DNA of 64,000 bases, taken from positions 766,235 to 830,234 of the forward strand of contig CAJNDS010000990.1 of NCBI GenBank assembly GCA_905221605.1, given 5' to 3'. The number at the start of each line of letters is the position of its first letter. Positions within the stretch are counted from its first letter, which is position 1. Shown one piece after another: positions 11,740 to 23,262 of this stretch. This stretch comes from Symbiodinium natans. Its lineage: Eukaryota; Sar; Dinophyceae; Suessiales; Symbiodiniaceae. Both the position numbers and the translations under genes were made by a program. The notes below the pieces were generated by a model. It made no database searches and was not told the origin of the DNA. It saw only the letters and a list, made by a program, of their open reading frames with translations.

Positions 11740-13887
11740 GGGGTTATGGGCATAGGCATGGGCATGAGCATTGGCGTAGGGATTAGGGTGTAGGGTAGAG
11801 GGTTTATAAGGGGTTGGGCAACGATCAACAAAAACTCAGCTTCAGAGATGATGAGCGGGCTCCTAGCTGAAGGTCGTTTTGGGGACTATCAGGAAGGGTT
11901 TCGTGTTTTTGGGGTTTGAGGACTTTCGGGACGCGGTTTGGGATATTGGGGTTCGAGGTTTGGGGGTTTGGGGTAGAAGGTGTATCACTCGTGCCTTACG
12001 TGTTTAGTGTGCAAGGATCAGGGCATTCTAGGCTGAGGGGCGCAGCGTGTCCCGGAAAAGGAGGGGGTGAGGGGTGTTTGGGGTTTCGAGTCTGGGGCTT
12101 GTGATGGATGTTTTGGTTTTGGATCGAGCTGCAAGTCTTAACTGTGTCAGGCCTTCGCTTACTTGTCCTGAGCAGGGGATTGGGAAGGATAACCATCCTC
12201 AAGCTTCTTGAGAAGGCCCCTAGTCCCCCAGCCGGTTCTTCTTGACTCTCTCTTTTGCTACATGCGGACCTTGTGACGTGGCATGCGCCTGCTTCTTGGT
12301 CCTCTTGGTGTGGCGTTCGCTTTTGTCATCTTGTCTTGCTTCTTCCACAGTCGGCAGCTTCCCAAGCCAACCTCTGCAGACAGCCTGCCCCGCACCCAGG
12401 CACCTTTGTGCAGTGGCCGTTGGCGACTAAGGCAGACATAGCATTCGGGCCTACAGGGCTTCAACTCTACAGACGTACCCCAAAAGGACAATTTCAGAAG
12501 TTCTTGTTACGCTGGCATCACTTCATGGGGGGTTTACGGCTTGTGGTTGCGGATTCAGAGCCTTATAGTCTCAGGCTTTTAAGGTATCAAGGTATGGGGG
12601 TGGAGCAGATGAGTGTGCATACGGTGGCTTCTGTGCCTATACAGCTGTCCGACAAGTGCGAGACTGCGTTGACAGCAGATGGTCCCCTCATTCGGATAAG
12701 AATACCCACCCGAACTCGAAAGGAGAGAGAAGGGCCGTTGATAAGGTTTAGGGTCTAGGATTTACGGAATTGCGGATTCAGGGTCCATCAAAAGGATAAG
12801 AACAGAGGTTTCGGGACGACTTGGCGGCTGAGTGGTTAAACAGATGCACCTTTTGAAGCGTTTTGGGGTTGAGGGTTCAGAGGGCTCCTCCCCCAAGAAA
12901 ACAGACTTCCCTTCTGCATTTATGTTGGTTTTTATGGTGACGAAGAACGCCTCCTGGGTCCTCGGTTTGGGGTTGAGGGTTTCGGTGAGGTTTTGAGAGC
13001 TCTGTGGCAGGCGCGGGCTTGCCGACGCCTGGTTCCTTGCACCAGGCTCGTGGTCTCAGGGTACAAGACACAAGTGAAAGCCGTTGACCCTTCTGAGCCT
13101 CTGCAAAGATCTGAAGCCTCCTGCAAGGCGGCCTTGAGGGGCGAGGGCAACATTGCGCAAGCACGCCTGGGCCTGGACGAAGCTAGGTTGCAGCTGACAT
13201 CTCGTTTTTTGGTTTTTGTCCCTTTTTGGGTTTCTGAGGATCATATTCAAGAAGCTGTTTAAGAGTGTTTGAAGGGCCGAGCTTCTGTTAGTGGAAGGAA
13301 AGGCCAATGCAAAGGCTTCTCTACAGGGCACGTCCTCCACTTAGTGTACACTGTAGCCACGAACCGTTTGCTGCGAGACATCTGCGAGCCTTACCTTGCC
13401 CAAGACCCACTTCCAACACGGCTCAATGCACATTGGGATCAGTTCGGGGAAACTTCCCCTAAGCCACAGATCCCCCCAACTGAGCCTAGACCCTGCACCC
13501 AAACCCTACACCCTCGGTCGTGCCTGATGCACCGGAGACGTTGAACAGCCACAGCTTGCGCGCCGTTCGGAGTCGAACAACAGCCATCGACAACATCTAG
13601 TTCGATATGAGGACGCCTTGATCTTTGTTTTGTTCGTGTTATGTTTGAAGAAGAAAGGCTTAAGGCGAGCATGAACCCTTTGGCGGCGTGTCAGAAGCAG
13701 TCCCCAGTGGACATCATGCTGGTCGGTGCTGCTATTCTAGCTGTTTTACCTTGTCTTGACACCCGAGAAATGCCGCTGCGGGACTTGGTGATCCTAGCCA
13801 GTTCCCTGCAGTTAGAGGTCAAACCCTGAACCCTACTTAAACCCTTTAAGCCCCCAAACCCTTGAGAAACCTTCCCCCCTCTCCCAG
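11740..13887. other. Intergenic/unassigned stretch
   Basis: After the TAA of the ankyrin gene the sequence is G-rich and telomere-like to about 12110, followed by mixed unique sequence. Several open frames of 60-170 codons exist (for example 12255-12758), but none shows a domain, and they overlap each other on both strands. The end of the stretch (13826-13885) is a CCCTAAA-like block leading into the acceptor at 13885-13887. Confidence 0.4.
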
Positions 13888-15308
13888 GCAGTGGTCGGGA
13901 CCGAGTTCTTCCAGCCTGCGCAAGCAGCCTGAAGGCGGGTCCGAGGCCCGCTGAAGCCCACAAAAGCGAGGTGATGGAGAACCCCTGCCGAAACGCCTCG
14001 GGGGCTTCTTAAGGGGTTTAGGATACATGGGCTCTGCAAGACGGGAGGGCTTCTGGGGTTGGAGCTTGAGGTGACAGATCAGCTTTCAAACTCTTCTTGT
14101 GTCCTTTTTTTGAAGAGGCGCGGCAGCAGTTGGCCGACTTCTTGGACAACTGCCTCGCTGAGATAGCTGGCGCGGCAGCGCTCGGTGCAGGTGGCCCATG
14201 CCAAGGCGCCTGCTTGAGGGCATTGTAGGACTGTAGGGGGTTTAGGGTTTAGGGTGGTAATTAGAGGTGAGGGTAGTTTAAAGTTGGGGTTCTAGGGCGT
14301 GGGGTTTACGGGGCTTGTGAGGCTTATGGGCATTCAAGAGGGCATGATGCACTGCATGCCCTCCTAAAAGCAAAGCTTCTCCGATGTTTCCATACCCTCA
14401 TTGTGGTATGTTTCAGTACGTTTCAAAAGGTGCTGGCGCCGCCATCAGTCCACGTGTTCCACAAAATTTAGCGTGTCGGCTGTTCGGGGCTCATGGTGGG
14501 TCCGGGGCCTTGGCCCTGCTTGGTGGACATTTCTCTAAGGCTTGGCGCCCTAGACCCTCCTAGACCCTCGCCCGAAGGTGCCTCGCAACCACGGAGGCCC
14601 AGAAGAAGACCGAGGGGCAGCTGGCCATCACGAACCAGCTGCCGTGGCCAGGAAACCCGAAACTCCCGAAGGCTGGTGTTGAGGGTTCCAAACCAGGGGT
14701 TTAGGGCGGTTGATAGGGTTCGGATCTAGAGAACGTCAGGTCTAGGTCCTAGGTGGCGTTCAGGGCTTGAGGGCTAATTATTACCGGACTGCTTAGGTGC
14801 ACAGGGGCTACATAGTCTTCAGACCGACCGGATAGCAGGATGTACTCCCTAGCTAGGGCTCATAAGGGTCTAAGGGCTGAACTCTTCTTCATCGGCCCCA
14901 TAGAGATATTACGGATTCCCAAGGTCTTTAGAAGCAAACAGAGCAGGCCCTGAGGAACCAGGACCCCTCGAAAGTGAATCCGGAAGTTGCGGCCGCCCCT
15001 GGGTTCAGGCTTTGAGGACTTGCCAAAACAGGGGTTCGGGAAATCATCCGAGTTCAGCCTGTTGGTGTGGTCCTGAACTCGTAAACCCCCAACCCGAAAG
15101 TTCGAACTATGGTTCGGGTTTAGTGTGCGTGGTTCCTGTCTAAGAAGCTACCCGCCAGAGCCCTCAAACGCCAAATCCCTAAGACCCCCAAAATCCCAAA
15201 CCCTGAAACGCTAAACCCTAAAACCCCAAACCAGAACGTTGGACGTTCAGTTCAGCTAGGCGGGCGGCAAAACATAGAAAAGCCCTAAACCCGGACCCTG
15301 ACTTTCAA

Positions 15309-15341
<33 letters not shown>

Positions 15342-17797
15342 ACCCAGCACACCCAGCGAGGCCAACAAGATAGGAAGCTCCTCCACAGTTCGAAGGAGCA
15401 GAAGCAAGCAAGCTTGAGACTTGGGCCGATCTTGAGAGAACTACTACACCGTTAGTTGCGCTATTGCCGGCTAAACCCTCAAACCCTGAACCCTCAAACC
15501 CTCAAACCCCAAACCGCTAAAACACCCAAGGAGCCCGAAACGCCCGAGAAACCCTGGGGCAGCCCAGGAGCTGCAGCGGCAGGAGGACCAAAGGACGATC
15601 CAAAACGATGAGGCAGCCGGGTAGATGAGGGTGGCGTTAAGGGACAAAGTTTTTTCGTGGTGAGTCTGTACACACTTGTATATTACATGCACATATATAT
15701 ATATATATATACATATGTATATATATATATAGATGTGTCGTTATTTGTTTATATTGCATATATACTTACGGTTATATTTCTTGTTTCTATGTATGGTTTC
15801 TTGCAGATATTGGTGAGTATCTCCCATTTACATCAACGCGATGCACCTTGCAACACACGAGGCCGCGCGAAAGCCGTGAAGCCCCGATCCTGACATCCAT
15901 ACACCTGACAACAGATTGAGCCCGACCTTTAAACCACGTTTGTCGAAGAAGTACAGGCCCCAAATTCATCAAGCTTTTTGGGCAGGCCAGGCTTCAGCCT
16001 CTGGCCACGGGCCGCGTGGAGCAGCTGGGACGCCGCCTCATCGATGGGCACGGGAATCTCACCCAGGCGGTTGAGGGTTTTTAGGGTTTCAGGGTTTTTT
16101 TCTTGGGCTTCTAACCGCAGTCGTGGGTTCATTGGGGCTCTTAGAGTTCGAGGGTCGAGGCAGTAGCAGGGTTTGAGGAATTAGGTATCTTTTGGTTTTT
16201 TATGGAATGCAGTCTAATAAAATACCCTAAACCCTAAGCCCTAACTCCGAATACATCATATTTCAGACAGCCGATGCGGAGGAGGGGCTTCTTCAGCAGA
16301 CGCTGGACGAGCTCCTGGCTTCTCGGCTTGTGATCCTCAGCGGCTCTGTGCCTTACATTTCTGCCAATATTCGCTGTCTAGGGTTTAGGGTTTAGGGTTT
16401 AGGGTTTAGGGTTTAGGGTTCAGGGTTTAGGGTTTAGGGTTTAGGGTTTAGGGTTTAGGGATCTTTTAGGACTCTTTTTGTAAGCCACATGAAGCAAGGG
16501 TACTCTTTTTGGCCCCTGCCTCGTTGAAACAATCTCGTTGTTGCTGCCGACCATGAAGGGGGCAGGTAGAGGGGACTCGTAAGAACAGTGGGGTTCGTGC
16601 CTCCGATTCCCCAACAGCAACACACAGCAACATGAGCCTGAAATCCATACGAACCTCTTCAGAGGATGCCCCTGAGGCCCCTGAGGCCCTGTTGTTTTTG
16701 AGCATTTGGGGTGTTGAGGATTTGGAGCTTCGGGTTGATTGGCTTCAGGGTTTCGTGTAGTGTACATGGCCAAGATCAAGCCAAACAAGTCCTCAACCCT
16801 GCAATACAGGCACCTCCTGGACCCCGGCACTTTGACCCCGAACCTTAGGTTCTGAACCCTGACCCTGCGAGCCCTAAGTAAAACCCAAGCCGCTCAACCC
16901 CTCAAACCCCCTGACCCTAAACCCTGAGGTTTAGGGTCTAGGGGAAACCCTAAACCTCGACGCCCCTGAAGTTTCAGGTGGTGCCAGGGACATGGCTCAG
17001 TGCGACCAGGCGCCCTGACATTCCTTCTTTGGTTTTTAGGATTTGGGGTTTCGGGACGATGTCTTTCTTTCCTAGGCTTTTGTACAGTGGCGTTTGGGGT
17101 CAGGGCTTTTATAGGAGCTTCGTGGCGTTTGGGGTTATAGGAGCTTGGTATTTGTGGCTTAGGGTCTTGTGAAAAATTCTGGCAGGTTCTCGGGTTCAGG
17201 GTGTAGGTTTATTTAAGCGGGTTGGGGCACTACTGGGGCATGTACTCAGAGTTGGTGGTTCAGGCTTCAAGTTTTGAGATCTAGAGCGTGTAAGATTAGC
17301 TCCTTTGAAGCGCAAGGGGTGCAATTAGGGATGCAGTGCATGGGTTTGCGCTGTAAGGGGGTTATGTGCTAAGGAGTTGAGATGCATGGTCATCGTTAGT
17401 GCTTTTTTGAGGGTTTTGAAAGCCCTGTTGACCTTTGTACTCCAAGGACGATCAGGGACTCCAATTGCAGGGAACTTCAAACCCTAAACCCTAAACCCGG
17501 AGGTCAGTCTCGGAGGCAGTCTGGAAAGCTCAGGGTTTAGGGTTAAGAGGCTCGCTTGAACCGGCAGCCAACACAAGGAATTCTGGGCCCTTCCAACAGG
17601 GCTTGGGATGTCGGGGTGTATGTTGGGCTTCCTTATAGACAGCCCCGACTCTATACCGAAACCTCCCAGACCACGCAGCTCAACCTTGCTTTTTTTTGGT
17701 AGCCTTGGGAATTTAGGGCCTCTTCATGGGACTCCCCACGGAAGGACGCGCAGCAGGCTCCCAGGAGCTGCACGCGCGCGAAGTGCGCTCGCGGGAG
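13888..17797 (+). CDS. Unidentified helical/coiled-coil protein (partial exon set)
   Basis: Candidate exons: 13888-13926, 14118-14190, about 14598-14658, 15563-15614, 15986-16069, 16267-~16382 and 17754-17797. The best run is 15563-15614 (QELQRQEDQRTIQNDEA), 15986-16069 (VEQLGRRLIDGHGNLTQA) and 16267 onward (ADAEEGLLQQTLDELL). It joins in phase 0 with a GC donor at 15615 and a GT donor at 16070. The composition (E, Q, L, R, A) and heptad-like spacing suggest a coiled coil. I do not recognise a family; start, end and the exons in between are unknown. The exons are mostly embraced by CCCTAAA on the left and TTTAGGG on the right, as in the neighbouring genes, and the last exon seems to end in a TTTAGGG array. 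Confidence 0.4.
15310..15340. repeat. Poly-C tract
   Basis: Thirty-one consecutive C residues, a likely slippage or assembly hotspot. Confidence 0.95.
15691..15731. repeat. (AT)n tract with a near-palindromic centre
   Basis: Alternating AT dinucleotides on both sides of ACATATGT. Confidence 0.9.
16376..16460. repeat. (TTTAGGG)n array at an exon end
   Basis: About twelve units. It begins where the 16267 exon of the helical gene appears to end (CTAGG|GTTTAGGG), so the first GT of the array can serve as the splice donor. Confidence 0.9.
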
Positions 17798-18576
17798 GCC
17801 CGCTAGCTCCTGCAGCGCGGTGTTGCTTACTGCGCCATTGTTGTGCAGGTTCCTGCTTGAAGGCTAGCCGCTGTTTGCATTGAGGCATCTACAACTTGAG
17901 CAAGGGTCAAACACATGGTAGTCAGAGTTGCCGCTGTACCTTGGGAGGACATTGGCATGCTGAACCCCTGTAAAGCGACCGGCAACACCGAAAAGCGACG
18001 CCCCACTTACAGCTACTAGAGCAGAAGCCTCAGTCCACCACTGTCAGTGGTACTGACAGCTGGCCTGTGACACCAGCGCCTGTGATTTGTAGGGCCTTGG
18101 GCAGTGTCGGATTTATGACAGTTCGGGTTCTTGCTCTTGGGCCTGAGTCATGCGCAGGCCCTTCGGCGCCGCATGCGCAGATGTCGTCGCCAACCAAAAA
18201 GTTCGCCTCCATGAGCCTCATTCACCCAAGGCAAAATAGATGACCCTGCACGATTCCAGTCCTTCTTAGGGTATGTGGCATACTTGGGCCAGAAACCTTT
18301 CGGGTTCATTCAGCCTGAAGGGTTCATTCAAATAGCTCAGGAAGGCCAAGCCGAGAAGCCATCATCGTAGCAGTGACCCGAACGTCGGTAACGCAGCTCC
18401 ATGCATGCGAGTGAACGCTTCTTGTCCTGGGCATGAGGTTAAGTCTTCGACTACTGCATCTTGCCACATATTCAAATATCTACTACAGTAGGAATCTTGT
18501 TACTGGTAGTCTTTTTTTCGTGAGGAGTCCGGCAGGTCTGCAGATATATTTGCGCCTTGATGGCTTCGCCCCGGCC

Positions 18577-20023
18577 ATGAAGCAAAGATGTGCATGTCTG
18601 CCCCTCTTCGCCATCCTGCCGTGGGGGCTGAGCTGGCTCGGAAGCTTCGGAGGCTTCGGAGGTGAGAGGGGCCGGGTGGCACGGCGAGCCAGCCTGCTGG
18701 TGCCGGCGCGCCTCGTTGAAGAAACCTACGGGCAGCTGGCAGGTGCCGGCTGCATTCCCAGGCCCCCCCCCGTGAGACGCGATGGCAGATCTTCATCTCA
18801 GGGCTTCGGAATTCGGCTTTGGGATATCCTTAATGACTGTTGTCATTCAACTCTGTCATCATCGCTTGCTTGTGCTTTTGTTGTTAACGATGTATGTTGT
18901 CATTACTTGTATTTACTGCAAGGCTGAAGCCAAATCCCGCGCCCGACTTCGCCAAAATCGGAAACCCCAAGCCCACCAAAGCCTGCCCAAGCCCAGTTTC
19001 CCGAATTAGGGTAGCTGTCTCGTACCGCGATTTTGGGAAATACCCGTCGCTGGAGAGTAAGGTGCCCTGTTGGAGTGCAGAGGCAAAATGATCAACCTTG
19101 ATCTTGGTTTGATGATGCAGACAGCTTCAGCAACCGGTTCTGCCTAGACAACCCACTCTAACTCGCACTCCTGCTGGTACTATGATCAGGACTTCTTCTT
19201 CTTCTGCTTACCCTCGTTTGTCTTGAGTAAGCCTACGCCTGAACCCTGAAACCTAAACGCAACTTCAAGTGAGTGAGAGAGAGAGGAAGCACGAGAGAGA
19301 TAGATAGAAATAAAGAAGGATAGAAGGGAATACGGAAGAAAGAAAGACAGAAAAGATAAAGAGATAAACAGTAACAGGAAGACGCGAAGAAAATGAAACC
19401 AGGAACATAAATCACTAATATAGGAAAAAGGCAGAACGGAAAATCAAACAAGGAAAGGAATGAAAAAGAAAGAAGGAAAGAACAACCAAGAAAGAAAGAT
19501 GCCAGGCGATGGCATCCTGAGGGTCGGTACGGGATTCCCATCCAAGTGGCGGAGGATGCGGGGAAGCGGCTCATCCCCCTGTTGCCCGGAGCGTGTTAGG
19601 GGGGGAGCGGTGGGGGGGGGGGGGGGGGGGGGGGGGGGGAGGGTCTTTTGCAGGAAGGTTCAGAGTTTATAGGGGTTCAGGGGGTCAAGCGGTTTTAGGG
19701 CTTCAGGGTTTCAGGGCTTGGTGTGGTTTAGGGTTTTGGCGGGCGTTGGACGGAACGGTTTTTGGTGGGCTTTCAAGGCAATGCAGGCACTTGCCACCCA
19801 ACCCATGGCTCTCCCCAGCCTTAAGAGCTAAACTCTCTTACCGCGAAGTCGTCCAATTGTCCACTTGTTTGCACGTCCCCCAGGCTGGCGAATGCTGTGG
19901 ACAGGCCCGGGGCACTGACTCCCCTCCCATTGGATCAATGTAAGGGTGTTCCTCTACACATTTTCAGATGCATTTACATATACATATACATATACATATA
20001 CATACACATATACATACACATAC

Positions 20024-20082
<59 letters not shown>

Positions 20083-22473
20083 ACGTTCCTTTTAAGGGAC
20101 GCTCGCAGGTACCTAAGTCTACTGTTTTAGGAAGACCCGGGAGTAGCAAGTCAACACCCAAGATTTTCAACCCTAAGCTCTCCTCAGATTCTGGGCTGCC
20201 AGGCTCCCTCCAGACGTGCGTGCCAACCTGGGCGCAGGGACGGTGCAGCTGAGGGAGAAGGCCGCGTGCGCAGCATGCAGTTTGAGTCAGAATGCCCAAA
20301 GCAAGCAATGGCAAGCCCAGCTTGAACATCCACTTGACTGCTGTAAGCAGGGCACTTCTACGTATGTTTTCGACCCGTACTTGTGACTGGATTTTTCCCA
20401 CGAACCGTCAAGTAGGGTCAGTAGGGTCTGTAGGCAGCATGCCAGGAGATCCCCTGGAAGAAGATGCCCGCGCGGCCCATCTGCCCTGACGTTGGCGACA
20501 TCGTGCGGTCTCGCCCCGCAACCTGGCCTGTATAAGCCAGCCACAGCAAAAGCTCCCCTTAAGACAAATCCGCGAAGCGCCCCAACGACCCCAAGTCCCA
20601 TTACGGTGCTCCGATGGACAGTGCGTGAATCACTAGGCTGGGAACTTTACCTTCGCCGAGCTCTTCGCGGGCATCGGAGGCTTCCGGCTAGGACTGGAGC
20701 GCCTGGGTGGGTCCTGCGTCTTTGCATCCGAGATCGAGCCGCACACACGAAGCCGGGCTCAGGGTTTCCAGGGGTTTCCGGATCCGAGGTTGCTGGACTG
20801 CTGGACATGAGCTTTTGCTTCGGGTTAGAGTGGGGTTTAAGGGGGCTTTTGCCTGTCCACTTCTAAACTGTATCCAAGCAGCCCAGGAGATCTCTACACT
20901 CGAAACTTTGGCCATGTGCCGGTGGTGGCGGGCGACATCCAAGAAGTCCATGCGTCGGATATACCGGCCCATGACATCTTGGTCGCCGGCTTCCCTTGCC
21001 AGCCTTTCTCGGCTTTGGGTTCCCAGCCTGCCTTCGATGATGAGCGTGGGCTGCTCTTCCGTGAGATCGTGCGAGTTCTGGGCGCTGCAAAGCCCCGCTT
21101 CTTCCTGTTGGAGAATGTACCTGGCTTGCTGCGTTGCGGGAGGGCCCTGGCGACGATCATGGAAGAGCTCTCCAGCGCGGGCTACGAGGTCCGCGTGGAG
21201 ACCGTCAATGCCCGACAGCTCACGGCCCAAGCGAGGAAGCGGGTCTTCTTCATCGGTTTTCGGTCTCACGCTTCTCAAGCGTCTCCACCCCGGAGTTTTG
21301 AATTGCCACGGATTCCTGACCTGTGCCTGCGCGCGGAAGACGTACTGGAGACCGAGGAGGAAGTGAAACGAAGCGGATTGCTGGAAGACTACACCCTCAC
21401 TGACGAGCAGTTCCTCCGACTCCAGGAATCCGAGAAGTGGGCACGGCGCGGGGGTATGGCCAGCACCTTAGCCTGGAATGACAAGGTCTGTGCCACCCTC
21501 GTCGGCCACTACGGGAAAACCCTCCGAAAGGGCAACTCTCAGCTGGTGCCGCGGCCGGCGCCCTCCAAGCCGCGGCGCTTCACTCCCCGGGAGTGCGCCC
21601 GCCTCATGGGTGTCCCAAACTCCTTCAAGCTCACGGGGCGCAGAGAGGACAGGGGTAGGTCTGAACATAATTTCTAATTTTCTTACCCTTAATCCCCTAA
21701 AAATAGTCCTCATAAAGCCATAAGAAATTCATTTTTCTGCTCAAAACCTACCCCAGAGGACCAGACGCCCGGGATGTGGTATCGGGCCTTGTACAAGATG
21801 TTTGGGAACAGCGTGAGCCCTCCGGTGGTGGCGGCTTTGTGCGGATCCATCCTGGCCACTTCCGACACCTCCCATCTCCCAAAGGATTTCGTTTTTTTTT
21901 GGGGGGGAGGGTGGGGTTTGGGGTTTGGGGTTTGGGGTTTAGGGTTTAGGGTGTAGGGTTGAGCGCTTGATTTGGGGACGGGCTTCTAGGGTGTTTTAAG
22001 GGCATGTCAGTATTCTGCAATTAACGCTTGTCTTTTTGGAAAATGTCCTGCTTGCCTCTCCTTCAGCGGCGCAGCGCAACCCGCCTCGGTCAAACCTTAC
22101 AATCCCAAGCCTTCCAAACTCTACAAGCCGTGCAAGAACCCCCACCAAACCCCCCAAAACCCTGAACCTTACAAAGCCTCTGTCACCCTCGAAGCACAAC
22201 AAGACTTTACAAACCCCACAAGCCCTAGGGTCCCAAACGTAAAGCCTACATACCTGCATTCAACCCAATAAAGCCTACAACAAGCCCTCCTACAAAAGCC
22301 CTGCACAAATCCTACAGAAACCCTAAACCCTAAACCGCAGAAAAAAAAAAGCACCTCGAGACCCAAGAGGAGGCGGGCCTCAGCGCGGCCCTGGAGCTGG
22401 CTCTCGAAGCCTTGGCGCCCAGGCGCCGAAGACGCTTCGAGGAGCATCTGCACGAGTCCTTTAGAACCAGAGA
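18577..22473 (+). CDS. DNA (cytosine-5-)-methyltransferase, eight visible exons
   Basis: Transfers a methyl group from S-adenosylmethionine to cytosine C5. Exons: 18577-18661, 19499-19592, 20188-20272, 20446-20529, 20637-20751, 20887-21654, 21757-21890 and 22352-~22473; every junction keeps the frame. Motif I FAELFAGIGGFRLGLE lies at 20652-20699, motif IV GFPCQPFS with the catalytic Cys near 20990, motif VI ENVPGL near 21110, motif VIII QARKRVFFIGFR near 21228, motif IX RRFTPRECARLMGVPN near 21570 and motif X GNSVSPPVVAAL in the 21757 exon. About 490 residues are visible, close to a compact single-domain C5-MTase with an N-terminal extension. Residues 1-28 begin MKQRCACLPLFAILPWGLSW, which resembles a signal peptide. 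The catalytic core is certain; the four 5' exons are inferred from splice phase. The true stop is not identified because a TTTAGGG-rich intron seems to start after 22473. Confidence 0.85.
19262..19500. repeat. Purine-rich GA/GAAA tract
   Basis: Low-complexity AG-rich sequence directly before the acceptor of the 19499 exon. An open frame on the opposite strand is a composition artefact. Confidence 0.8.
19612..19639. repeat. Poly-G tract
   Basis: Run of 28 G residues shortly after the donor at 19593. Confidence 0.95.
19970..20082. repeat. (ACATAT)n microsatellite
   Basis: Hexamer-like ACATAT/ACACAT repeat of about 110 bp inside an intron of the methyltransferase gene. Both strands show spurious His/Ile or Cys/Ile open frames. 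Confidence 0.95.
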
Positions 22474-23079
22474 GGGGGGAAAAAGAGGGAGTTTGGGGTT
22501 TATAGGCTTTAGGGTTTAGGGCTTAGGGTTTCGGGTTTGGGGTTTGGGGTTTGGGGTTTAGGGTTTAGCGTTTGGGGTGGGTTCGTATATAGGGTTCATA
22601 GGTCGTTGAGGGGGGGGGGGGAGGGAGGGAGGCTGCTGTAGATTTGTTTTGGGTTTTCGGGTGAAGGAGGTAGGGCTTCAGGGTTTGGAGTTAGGGGTTT
22701 GGGGGTTTAGTGCTAGGGCTTTGCCCTCCCTTGAGAGCTCCAGGAGCTGAAGCTTCATGTGCAGTTTTAGGGTTCAGGGTTTGGGGTTTGGGGTTTAGGG
22801 TTTCGGGTTTAGGGGTTTAGGGTCGGGTCATGTGCATCTAGAGTGTATAAGAGTTTCTATCGATATACCTGTGAGACGAACAAGATCGATCGTAGCGGAG
22901 AATCCTGCTACTTGTCATAGCAGCCGTTGTGGCAATATCATTTTACGGCATGGTGTGGCATGGTTGCAGGAATGAAAAGACAACATGAGGTTCCTGAATA
23001 TCAGCCGTTGTGTGTAAAATGGCAATGATATTTGAGAATGGTAGTATCAGAAGCAACGGTAGAACTTGGAGTGTTTTCA

Positions 23080-23262
23080 CAGACACCGATACACAGACAC
23101 CCGGACACACAGACACACAGACACACTGACAGATAGAGCCAAAAAACAGACAGACAAACGCAGAGACAGGCACATCCGCGCACGCGAACAAGCATCCGAG
23201 CAAGCGAGGACAAGCCCGCGCTCGCGCGAGGGCACGCGCTCGCCCGCTTGCGCACACGCACC
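23080..23262. repeat. CAGACACA microsatellite grading into GC-rich low complexity
   Basis: ACAGACACAC-type units to about 23160, then CGAGCAAGCG-type sequence with short palindromes such as GCGCTCGCGCGAG. Confidence 0.8.

Noticed and set aside
19897-20401. His/Ile and Cys/Ile repeat frames
   Set aside because: Translation of the ACATAT microsatellite.
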